Assembly: GCA_045639325.1 (NCBI GenBank)
Contig: JAZUCU010000026.1
Coordinates: 6,920-70,919, forward strand
Reading direction: 5' to 3'
DNA: 64,000 bases
Source of the DNA: RGIG8244 sp045639325
GTDB taxonomy: Bacteria > Verrucomicrobiota > Lentisphaeria > Victivallales > UBA1829
Shown here: piece by piece, positions 49,151 to 57,067 of the stretch
Numbering within the stretch: the stretch's first letter is position 1
Layout of the letters: each line of letters opens with the position of its first letter
Notes under the pieces: generated by a model
Seen by the model: the letters and a program-made list of their open reading frames with translations, nothing else
Database searches by the model: none
What the model was told of the DNA's origin: nothing
Made by a program: the position numbers and the translations under genes

Positions 49151-50854
49151 TTATTTCTGCGCTGCGACGTTACTATCGCTTTCCTTTACCTTGTCATCCT
49201 GACTGCCCCATATCGCTAACAATACAATGAGAAAAATAGGCACCCCTATCAACCACCAGGCAGACCAGTAAAATGCAAGAATACAGCAAAGGCAAATCGA
49301 CAGCCAGGAAACAACCCGCGGGAAAGAATAAATCAAGGGGAAGAACAAAGAGCTGCAGAGCAAAACCCCCATCATGTGATATGACTTTCCGCTGGCACTA
49401 ATACAAAGAGCCAGCATGAAACTCAAATAAACGTAAAGGCCTCTGCACTTTTTAGTTTTTGCAGGTATTGTATCGATCATGCAAAGACAAAACATAACAA
49501 GAGCCGCCAGGATACAGGCAAACCACCACCATCCACTGTGGAACAGACTCAAGCAAAATGTAGCCATAAACAAATTACATAACAAAAAGTACCAATTTTT
49601 TCTAAACAAAAGCAGCGCGGCATAAAGTATTGCCACTGTAATGGATGATCCGATAGGCTCTTTTACAGCAAGTGAGCCGGACAACGCAAGAATCAAAAAT
49701 AACGTCAATACATAATCGACAAAAAATCCGATGATTCGCTTTATCCAGGAAGTTTTCTTTTCTGTTTCCGGCTGTTTAACTTCCTTTTCAGGCAAAGACA
49801 CAGTCTCGACTGCGGCATCCTGCACATTTTCCGTTTTAATCTCATTCGTCTTCGAACGTTTTTGTGTTTCATGCCAACTAAAGAGATCATTCAAGGCGTC
49901 GATTGCATCCTGCGTCAATCCAGTCTCATAAATCCGTTCGCAAGATTCCAAACGTTGCTTGAATTCCTCTTTCCAGTCAAATCTGCCATTTTCGACAAGG
50001 ACTTCCGCTTTGGCATACAACTTGTTATATTCTTTATCAAGTTTCCGTTCTTCCTCTGATACAGCTTTCGAGTTTTCACTTTCAACCATTTTTGCGGCAT
50101 TCGGATTTCCCCACAATACCGGATTGATACCGGGAGATTTATGAAGTTCCGGCGTTTGATTTCCGGAAAATTTATGCTTGCTGATAAATGTTTTCAAACG
50201 TTCGGTAACGTTATTTGCGATTTCATCCAACGTAAAGAATTTACCAGATTCAAGACACTCTTTCAACGCAAGTGTAAAAATACCATGTCCGGTTTCTTCA
50301 ATCTCAAAGGCTCGCTCGCCGCCTGCACAGGAACAAAGAATCACAGGGGGCAGCATTGCTGCATCCGCAGATTTTTCTTCCGCAACTCTTTTCATTGTCA
50401 TACCGCGGGACTGCTCAGCAACACCGGCAGAACGGGCTCCGTGATACACCGATTCGCGGCAGGAGTCGATAACAATAACCGTCTGCACTCCCGGTTTCTT
50501 CGTCACCAAGCTTTTCAGCATATTGATTGAAAATGCATCATGCCATTCATCGCCAAGCAACTGGGTACCGGTAGTCAACAGCAAATGGTTATTGCGCTCT
50601 TCGACACCATGACCGGAGAAATAGAAAAAGAACAAATCGCCTTCACTCAAAGTTTCCATTCTTTTCTGAATGGTTTTTATGATTTCACCGGAACTCACGT
50701 CATGGAGAAAATCAACCATGCCATGGGTATATTCTCTCAAAAAAAGGCCATAAAGAGTATCAGCATCTTTTCTTGCGCATTTCAAGGATGCCAAGGGTTT
50801 GTTATAATCATTAATTCCGACAAATAACGCAGCTCTCTTCATTTTTTTATCCAT
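49151..50854 (-). CDS. Caspase-fold protease with C-terminal multi-pass membrane domain
   Basis: 567 residues. The N-terminal part (1-245) is a caspase/metacaspase p20-type domain: ALFVGINDY at 9-17, the catalytic His in FYFSGHGVE (H82) and catalytic Cys in VIVIDSCRES (C132). A charged helical linker (250-360) includes a coiled-coil-like stretch. From about 370 to 550 there are roughly seven to eight hydrophobic helices, so the protein is anchored at the membrane with the protease likely in the cytoplasm. Target and trigger are unknown. Bacterial caspases occur in stress and phage-defence modules. M5 at 50842, with GGA upstream, is an alternative start. Confidence 0.86.
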   Translation of the reverse strand: MDKKMKRAALFVGINDYNKPLASLKCARKDADTLYGLFLREYTHGMVDFLHDVSSGEIIKTIQKRMETLSEGDLFFFYFSGHGVEERNNHLLLTTGTQLLGDEWHDAFSINMLKSLVTKKPGVQTVIVIDSCRESVYHGARSAGVAEQSRGMTMKRVAEEKSADAAMLPPVILCSCAGGERAFEIEETGHGIFTLALKECLESGKFFTLDEIANNVTERLKTFISKHKFSGNQTPELHKSPGINPVLWGNPNAAKMVESENSKAVSEEERKLDKEYNKLYAKAEVLVENGRFDWKEEFKQRLESCERIYETGLTQDAIDALNDLFSWHETQKRSKTNEIKTENVQDAAVETVSLPEKEVKQPETEKKTSWIKRIIGFFVDYVLTLFLILALSGSLAVKEPIGSSITVAILYAALLLFRKNWYFLLCNLFMATFCLSLFHSGWWWFACILAALVMFCLCMIDTIPAKTKKCRGLYVYLSFMLALCISASGKSYHMMGVLLCSSLFFPLIYSFPRVVSWLSICLCCILAFYWSAWWLIGVPIFLIVLLAIWGSQDDKVKESDSNVAAQK

Positions 50855-50881
50855 GTGGTTGATATTATTATACTACAATAT

Positions 50882-50910
50882 AATATACACTGAACATTTA
50901 TTATTTTCAA
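50882..50910 (-). promoter_or_regulatory. Promoter of the caspase gene
   Basis: Minus-strand TTGAAA (50910-50905), 17 bases, TATATT (50887-50882). Confidence 0.6.
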
Positions 50911-50925
50911 ATTTATTTCCTAATT

Positions 50926-50974
50926 TTTGCGGTAATTTCATAATTTGCAATTATGTTTGCGATAATTTCATAAT
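50926..50974. repeat. Paired 19-base direct repeats with internal palindrome
   Basis: TTTGCGGTAATTTCATAAT (50926-50944) recurs at 50956-50974 with one mismatch, 30 bases apart, or about three helical turns. Between them CATAATT-TGC-AATTATG (50939-50955) is a perfect inverted repeat. The array sits between the caspase and GH20 promoters and looks like a regulator-binding region. Confidence 0.6.
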
Positions 50975-51019
50975 ATGTTGTTACGGAAAATTTTTATAAA
51001 AAAAAGTTGAGACGCATCA

Positions 51020-51047
51020 TTGAAAAAAAATTGTTTCATGCTAATAT
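51020..51047 (+). promoter_or_regulatory. GH20 gene promoter
   Basis: TTGAAA (51020-51025), 16 bases, TAATAT (51042-51047). Confidence 0.55.
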
Positions 51048-51084
51048 ACCAAAAAGCATAAAATAATCACAGGAGAAACCTATC

Positions 51085-52956
51085 ATGAAATGTAATTGGA
51101 ATCCGGAAAATACACCCGCCGAACTTTACTCCATGCTCCGCACTCTGGCGGAAGAATATCCCGTCGCCGAAAATCCGGCAGAAGCAAATATCCGGTTTGT
51201 CAAGGTCGATGATTCGGAAACATTATCCGTCAAACGCGATGGCAATACATTTGTCATCACTTACGGCAGAACCGCATTTGCTGCACGCGGACTGGCTTAT
51301 GTCATGGCGGATATGGAATGTGCGGAAAAGATAGCCTTCAAAACATACGGCATTCTTTTCGACTGCACACGCGGCAACATTATCACAGTCAAACATTTCA
51401 AACACTGGCTGCGCCGTCTCTCCCTCATGGGATACAATATGGCGATGATTTATACAAAAGATGCCTATCAGCTGCCGGATGAACCTTATTTCGGCTACAT
51501 GCGCGGCGCTTATTCCATGGCGGAAATCAAGGAAATCGATGCCTATGCAAAACAGTTGAATATCGAAATCATCGCATCCATTCAGGCGCTGGGACATCTG
51601 GAGCCCATCCTCCGCTGGCCTGCCTATTACAAGGTCCGCGATACCGGCTGTACCATCATGGTTGATAACCCCGAAGCCCTGAAACTGGTGGAAAAAATCA
51701 TCAATTTCTGGAGCGAAGCCCTGACTTCCCGCCGCATCCATCTGGGTATGGATGAAACACACGACCTGGGCAGAGGTGCATTCATGGATCAGAAGGGATA
51801 CGAAAGCCCGTTCAGCATCTACAACCGTCACTTGGGGCGCGTTTGTGAAATCTGCAAAAAGTTGAATCTGGAGCCCATCATCTGGTCCGATATGTATTTC
51901 CGCTACGCCAATACCACACAGAATTATTACGATACCACCTCCGAAATTCCGCAGGATGTCAAGAACGCCATTCCCTCCATGGTACAGCTCTCCTATTGGG
52001 ATTACTATCATCGGGATGCAGAAATTTATGAAAAAATGCTCACCCGCACTTCCGATCTGAATGGCAGTGCCCCGTTCATGGCATCCGGCGTTTGGACTTG
52101 GGGCAGAATGTGGACCGATTACGAAACAACGCAAGCAACCGTGCGCCCCTGCATCAAAGCCTGTCATAAAGTCGGCGCGCAGGAAGTCATTTACACTCTC
52201 TGGGGTGACGATGGCGGATATTGTGAATTTGACTCTGCCTTTGCCGGTCTTGCCTGGGCAGCGGATTATGCCTATAATCAGGAACAGGAAGATGAAGAAC
52301 GTCTTGCAAAATTCTATCAGGCGGTCTGCGGCACCTCCTATCAACTCCAAATGGCTTGCGGAAAACTCACCTACACTTACACGCTGGATAGCGGCGAAGT
52401 GGTCAAAGTTCCATCCAACCTGATTTTCTGGGACGACCCGCTGTTGGGGATTGCGTGGAATGAAATGAAATCCCAAAAGCACAAAACCGATCTCATCGAC
52501 TGTGTGCTTGCCGATTTCCGCGAAGTCCGCGATCTGACCGCGGCACACCGTAATGACACGGCAGCAGGTCACATTGATCATGCCTGGAATATTGCCAATG
52601 TAGCAGTCCGGAAGTTGGAATTCCGTCAGAAACTGTTGGATGCCTACAAAGCAAAAGATAAAGCGGCCTTGAAAGAGATTGCAGAGAATGATGTTCCGCA
52701 GATGATCGAAGACTTGAACCGCTTCCTGGCATCCTACCGGACACAGTGGAAACGCAGCTTCAAACCGTTCGGTATTGAATTGATGCATATCCGCATGGGC
52801 GGTTTGTGCGAACGTTACCGTGAAACAGCGCGGATGATTGAAGAATATCTCAATGGCGAAATCGACTGCATCCTGCAGCTGGATGAAAAATACGAGACCA
52901 ACGGCAATCTGCATTTTCAATACCAAGGTCTTGCAACCGGCGGATTTTTCATTTAA
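51085..52956 (+). CDS. GH20-family beta-N-acetylhexosaminidase-like protein
   Basis: 623 residues, no signal peptide, so probably cytoplasmic. An N-terminal alpha/beta domain (1-85) precedes a TIM barrel starting near YGILFDCTRGN. The catalytic Asp-Glu pair of GH20 is D223-E224 in HLGMDETHDLG. Other barrel features are ASIQALGHLEPILRW near 168 and FMASGVWTWGRMW near 328. The C-terminal 160 residues are helical. This resembles cytoplasmic GH20 enzymes that act on imported amino-sugar oligosaccharides. AGGAGAAA precedes the ATG. The MFS transporter follows after 91 bases with its own promoter. Confidence 0.85.
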   Translation: MKCNWNPENTPAELYSMLRTLAEEYPVAENPAEANIRFVKVDDSETLSVKRDGNTFVITYGRTAFAARGLAYVMADMECAEKIAFKTYGILFDCTRGNIITVKHFKHWLRRLSLMGYNMAMIYTKDAYQLPDEPYFGYMRGAYSMAEIKEIDAYAKQLNIEIIASIQALGHLEPILRWPAYYKVRDTGCTIMVDNPEALKLVEKIINFWSEALTSRRIHLGMDETHDLGRGAFMDQKGYESPFSIYNRHLGRVCEICKKLNLEPIIWSDMYFRYANTTQNYYDTTSEIPQDVKNAIPSMVQLSYWDYYHRDAEIYEKMLTRTSDLNGSAPFMASGVWTWGRMWTDYETTQATVRPCIKACHKVGAQEVIYTLWGDDGGYCEFDSAFAGLAWAADYAYNQEQEDEERLAKFYQAVCGTSYQLQMACGKLTYTYTLDSGEVVKVPSNLIFWDDPLLGIAWNEMKSQKHKTDLIDCVLADFREVRDLTAAHRNDTAAGHIDHAWNIANVAVRKLEFRQKLLDAYKAKDKAALKEIAENDVPQMIEDLNRFLASYRTQWKRSFKPFGIELMHIRMGGLCERYRETARMIEEYLNGEIDCILQLDEKYETNGNLHFQYQGLATGGFFI

Positions 52957-52979
52957 TTGAAAAATTTACGGAAAAAAAT

Positions 52980-53007
52980 TTGACATTTCAGGATTGTGTT
53001 TTAAATT
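52980..53007 (+). promoter_or_regulatory. MFS transporter promoter
   Basis: TTGACA (52980-52985), 16 bases, TAAATT (53002-53007). Confidence 0.55.
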
Positions 53008-53047
53008 ATGCGATTGTTTTTTAATTGCATATAGAAAGACTTGAAAC

Positions 53048-54424
53048 ATGATCCTGAACCGTCCACTTACCGAAGAAGATAAAAAAAGTTCCCAGAAAAA
53101 CACGTTGATTTTTAACAGTATCAACGGATTCTCCTACATGTGTCTGGGAGAAACGCTCATTATTCTTCTTGCTGTCAAAATGACTATGCCTGATACCCTG
53201 ATTACCATTCTGGGATCCATGCAGCATATCGGTTTTATTCTTCTGCCGCTGGGTGTCTGGCGGGCGGCAAAAGTCGGTGCGGCACAATGTCAGGCGGATT
53301 TCTGGATTTGCAGAAATTTTGCTGCAATTCTGGCGGCTGTCGCTGCGGTCATTTCCCCATATTATCCTGTTTTTTCCTGGATTCTTCTGCTTTTGACCTC
53401 TTTCACCTTCTACGGGTGCCGGGCTGCGGGGGTGGTCTTGTGTCAGCCGCTGGGCGGAGAAATTACGTCTGACCATGACCGTGCACAATTTATCGGCAAG
53501 TGCGGGACGGCATTTTATCTTTTCGGGGTCATCTCATTATTGCTGATCAGTTTTGCTTTGACGATACACGATTCCATCTATCTCTTATGCGGGGTCATCA
53601 TTCTGGGGGCGGCATTGGGTATCACGGCTTCCGGCTTTGTGCGCCGGATCAAAGAAACCGGCGAACTGCGTAAATCAGCAAGTGAAAAATTGTTGCCGAA
53701 ATTAAAAGAAAATCTGCGGGATCAGGATATCATCCGTCAGCTTTTCGCCGGTTTCTGGGCAACATTTTCCGTTGTTACAATTCTCCCGATTGCCATTCTT
53801 TTTATCAAAAAAGGATACGGGTTCAGCAACACAAAATCTCTGTTCTTCTCTTCCATGATGTTTATCGCATGCTTTACCGTCTCCTATCTGACCGGAAAGT
53901 TTGCCGCGAAAAAAGGACCGCGTTTGTTGTTGATCTGCGGCATCAGCGCCCATATTGCCACAGCATTCTGCTGGATTCTTGCGCCTTATTCCGGTGCCTG
54001 GGCAACGATTCCGCTGTCACTCATTCTCTTTTTCCTCTTCGGAAGCGCAATTGTGATGTGCGATAATGCATTGCATGGGTACTTCCTTATGACCATCCCG
54101 AAAAACAAGCAGGTGCTCACGGCGGTTTTGATCAATATTCTGCGTGGTGTCTGTGCCGGAGCCGGCGGGATGCTTCTGGCAAGCGGATTGTTGAAACTCT
54201 CCCAATATCTTGTAAAGTTTGTTCTTCCTTACGTTCAGAAAGTATTCCCCTCTGCTACGGAACAGATTACGATTTACAAACTTTATTTCCTCATGCTGCT
54301 GCCCTTCCTGATTGTTGGATTCTGCCAGATTCTGAAATTGAAAACAGTCATTACAACATTCAAAGAAAAATACGGTGATGATGCCGTCAAGGAAGCCGTC
54401 CGCCCGCAGAACAACAAGGTATAA
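53048..54424 (+). CDS. Major facilitator superfamily transporter
   Basis: 458 residues with about twelve hydrophobic segments and a cytoplasmic loop between the halves (near 195-225). No family-specific motif identifies the substrate. It lies between GH20 and a sugar isomerase on one side and GH127 on the other, and each gene has its own promoter, which suggests it imports an oligosaccharide degraded by these enzymes. That substrate assignment is inference from position. There is no clear Shine-Dalgarno site near the ATG (AGAAAGACTTGAAAC). Confidence 0.82.
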   Translation: MILNRPLTEEDKKSSQKNTLIFNSINGFSYMCLGETLIILLAVKMTMPDTLITILGSMQHIGFILLPLGVWRAAKVGAAQCQADFWICRNFAAILAAVAAVISPYYPVFSWILLLLTSFTFYGCRAAGVVLCQPLGGEITSDHDRAQFIGKCGTAFYLFGVISLLLISFALTIHDSIYLLCGVIILGAALGITASGFVRRIKETGELRKSASEKLLPKLKENLRDQDIIRQLFAGFWATFSVVTILPIAILFIKKGYGFSNTKSLFFSSMMFIACFTVSYLTGKFAAKKGPRLLLICGISAHIATAFCWILAPYSGAWATIPLSLILFFLFGSAIVMCDNALHGYFLMTIPKNKQVLTAVLINILRGVCAGAGGMLLASGLLKLSQYLVKFVLPYVQKVFPSATEQITIYKLYFLMLLPFLIVGFCQILKLKTVITTFKEKYGDDAVKEAVRPQNNKV

Positions 54425-54433
54425 ATTTCCAGT

Positions 54434-54461
54434 TTGCAATCTGTGTTATATGAATTATATT
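54434..54461 (+). promoter_or_regulatory. Promoter of the second isomerase/epimerase gene
   Basis: TTGCAA (54434-54439), 16 bases, TATATT (54456-54461). Confidence 0.55.
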
Positions 54462-54493
54462 AACAGAGATGAATCAAAAGAAAAGGTCGGACT

Positions 54494-55288
54494 ATGAATT
54501 TATGTATGATGTCCTGCATGATGTACGATGCATTGCCGGAAACAATCGTCAAGACTGCCATTGACTGCGGCATGAATGCCATCGACTGGGTAACGACGCA
54601 CAATCAGGATCCCCGTTATCTGCGGAAACTTTGCGAAGATGCCGGATTGAAAATCGTGGCGCACACGATGCTGAAACAGAAATTTCTTCAGCGAAACAAT
54701 GATTATCTGGATGAATTCCGTGAATCCCTTGACGATGCCTGCACGCTCGGCGCTCCCATTCTGATGCTTCCCCCCTTCCCCAGACAGGATCAAGTCTCCA
54801 TGGAAGATGACCGCAAGGCGTGGATCGAATATTATGCGCAAGCCCTGCCACTGGCACAGAAAGCCGGTATCACTCTGACCATGGAAAGTACCGGAATTCA
54901 TAACAGTCCTATCGTCACAACAGAAGAAGTGCTGGAAGTTCTCCGCGCTGTCCCGGGATTGAAACTCACCCTCGACCACGGCAACATGCAGACCGCTTGC
55001 GATGCCACAGCCGCCTACCCGCTATTGAAAGATTATGTGGTCCATTTCCATTTGAAAGACTGGAAGATTTATGACTCCACGCAGCCGGGCACGACCTTGA
55101 AACGCAATGGTAAATATTTTGCCAATGCCGTAATCGGTCATGGCGATCTTGATTTGAAAGGCTTCTGGAATCATGTGGATGAAGCCGGACGTCAATTATA
55201 TGTCAATCTGGAAACAAAGGATTTCAGCGAAAAGCAAGATACTCCTGCCGTTTTAGTGCAAGTTTCAAACCTGTTACGTCACTGGTAA
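54494..55288 (+). CDS. Sugar phosphate isomerase/epimerase family protein
   Basis: 264 residues of the xylose isomerase-like TIM-barrel family, distinct from the gene at 468-1376. Metal-type residues appear in TLTMESTGIHNSP near 133-145, LTLDHGNMQ near 160-168, VHFHLKDW near 181-188 and VNLETKDF near 237-244. The enzyme is expected to be cytoplasmic. It is adjacent to the MFS transporter and GH127 gene, so it probably handles a sugar from the same glycan. AAAGGTCGG precedes the ATG. Confidence 0.85.
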   Translation: MNLCMMSCMMYDALPETIVKTAIDCGMNAIDWVTTHNQDPRYLRKLCEDAGLKIVAHTMLKQKFLQRNNDYLDEFRESLDDACTLGAPILMLPPFPRQDQVSMEDDRKAWIEYYAQALPLAQKAGITLTMESTGIHNSPIVTTEEVLEVLRAVPGLKLTLDHGNMQTACDATAAYPLLKDYVVHFHLKDWKIYDSTQPGTTLKRNGKYFANAVIGHGDLDLKGFWNHVDEAGRQLYVNLETKDFSEKQDTPAVLVQVSNLLRHW

Positions 55289-55290
55289 GT

Positions 55291-55318
55291 TTGCAATTTT
55301 TATAAGATGTGATATATT
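55291..55318 (+). promoter_or_regulatory. GH127 gene promoter
   Basis: TTGCAA (55291-55296), 16 bases, TATATT (55313-55318). Confidence 0.55.
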
Positions 55319-55356
55319 TATGGCATAAACCGTAACCCACTGGAGAAATCACAACG

Positions 55357-56976
55357 ATGAGAAAAACAATCCTGAAAGGTGTCGCTGGAAAGGCAACCGC
55401 AAGAACGATTGCTAATCGGTTCAAAACTGTAAATTTCAAAATATTATCCGATGTTTTTGCATTGCATAACGAAACCGATTTTGCTTGGCGTTGCGAATTC
55501 TGGGGCAAAATCATCCGCCCCGCCATCACCTGCGCATACGTCACCGGCGATCAGGAATTGCGCAAGATTATCGACAACACAGTAATCGATATCATGAACG
55601 CCCAGACACCCGACGGTTGCATCAGTTCTTATCCGGAAGAATTGCAGTGTGCTCAAAGCAAAGGTTGGGATATCTGGGGCAGAAAATATATTCTCCTCGG
55701 CCTGATGCGTTATTATGAATTACTCAATCCCGATCCCGCAGTCCTCAACTGCTGCTGCAAAATGATGGATCACCTGATTTCTCAAGTCGGCCCCGGCAAA
55801 GAAGATATTCTCGCCTGCGGTTGTCATGCAGGTCTGGCATCTGCCAGTATCCTCGGTGCTGTCGTCGCTCTCTATCGTCTTTCCGGGGATAAAAAATATT
55901 ATGATTTTGCCGAATACCTCATCAGCAAAGGCGGAACCTATATTGGTAATATTTACGATTGTGTGGAAATCGGCGTAACTCCCGCCAGCCTCGGTAACGG
56001 AAAGGCATACGAAATGACCAGCTGTTTTCAGGGATTGGCGGAAATAACATTGCTCCATCCCGATCAGCGCAGAAAAAACCTCCTCACAACTTATTACAAC
56101 GCTGTGCTGAACCGGGAAATCTTTATCACCGGAACCGGCGGTAACAAGGATTGCGTCGGCGAATTCTGGTATGATGGCGCCCTGCGTCAGACAAGAAGCG
56201 ATTGCGGCGGACTCGGTGAAACATGCGTCACAGCCACCTGGATGCGTTACTGTGTCCGGATGCTGCAGCTGAATGATGATCCCAAAATCGCAGATGAAAT
56301 CGAAAAATCTTTGTATAACGCTCTTCTCGGTGCCCTCGCTCCCGATGGCTCTCACTGGGTGCATGTCAACCCCACGCCCCTCACCGGCGGCGGATACAAA
56401 CAGTGTGCCGAAGACCAGATTGAACAATGCTTCAAAAAACCCTTCGATGGTAACGATTGCTGTCGCGCGCAAGGTCCGGAAGGCTTGGCTGTTGCTGCGG
56501 AAATCGCCGTCATGGATTCCGCGGATAAAGTCACAGTCAACCTGTTTGAAGCCTTGGAAACAGAAAATCTTACGATCACAGGTGATTATCCTTTCGCACC
56601 CCGGGCCGTTATCCAATTCAACGATCCCGCACAGAAAGTTTTGCGCGTAAGAACGCCGGAATTTCTGAAAGGTGTTACATTCAACGGCAAGCCCGTCTCA
56701 TTCATTCCCGGCACTTATCTGGAACTGCCTCACCAGGCAATGGCAAACGATGTCGTCGCGCTTGATTTCGATTTCACATTGAAAGAAATCGTTTCTCCCT
56801 GTGGAAAATATGTTGCAGTCAAACGCGGCCCGATTCTGTTGGCTGAAGATTCACGCGGCATAGTTCCACACGCTCAAATCAAAGAACAATGGAACGGCAG
56901 AAATCTTTGCGAATATGCTGTTGCAGGTGACTTGTTGGAAAAGACAAACACGTTGACCGTCTGGTTCAAACGCTGA
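55357..56976 (+). CDS. GH127-family (DUF1680) beta-L-arabinofuranosidase-like protein
   Basis: 539 residues, no signal peptide. GH127 enzymes use a zinc-bound cysteine nucleophile. The conserved set is visible as E288 and C290 (GLGETCVT) and C368-C369 (NDCCRAQGPEG), matching the Glu-Cys-Cys-Cys site of HypBA1. The first 350 residues form an alpha/alpha barrel (GRKYILLGLMRYYELLN, GCHAGLASASILGAVVALY). The C-terminal beta-sandwich is short, so the protein is about 100 residues smaller than HypBA1. The likely activity is release of a furanosidic or other pentose/hexose residue; the true substrate is unknown. Confidence 0.85.
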   Translation: MRKTILKGVAGKATARTIANRFKTVNFKILSDVFALHNETDFAWRCEFWGKIIRPAITCAYVTGDQELRKIIDNTVIDIMNAQTPDGCISSYPEELQCAQSKGWDIWGRKYILLGLMRYYELLNPDPAVLNCCCKMMDHLISQVGPGKEDILACGCHAGLASASILGAVVALYRLSGDKKYYDFAEYLISKGGTYIGNIYDCVEIGVTPASLGNGKAYEMTSCFQGLAEITLLHPDQRRKNLLTTYYNAVLNREIFITGTGGNKDCVGEFWYDGALRQTRSDCGGLGETCVTATWMRYCVRMLQLNDDPKIADEIEKSLYNALLGALAPDGSHWVHVNPTPLTGGGYKQCAEDQIEQCFKKPFDGNDCCRAQGPEGLAVAAEIAVMDSADKVTVNLFEALETENLTITGDYPFAPRAVIQFNDPAQKVLRVRTPEFLKGVTFNGKPVSFIPGTYLELPHQAMANDVVALDFDFTLKEIVSPCGKYVAVKRGPILLAEDSRGIVPHAQIKEQWNGRNLCEYAVAGDLLEKTNTLTVWFKR

Positions 56977-57006
56977 GTATTCCCTCCGGATAACCGATAC
57001 GAAAAA

Positions 57007-57036
57007 AGCGGGCTTTTCTCAAAGCCCGCTTTTTTT
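57007..57036. terminator. Bidirectional terminator between GH127 and DUF4838 genes
   Basis: AGCGGGCTTT (57007-57016) pairs with AAAGCCCGCT (57021-57030) around TCTC, followed by six T and preceded by a run of A. Confidence 0.93.
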
Positions 57037-57067
57037 GTGCAATATTGATTTTATTTCTGACAAGGAA

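Noticed and set aside
51223..52926. 567-codon minus-strand ORF opposite the GH20 gene
   Set aside because: Shadow of the GH20 reading frame; no family features.
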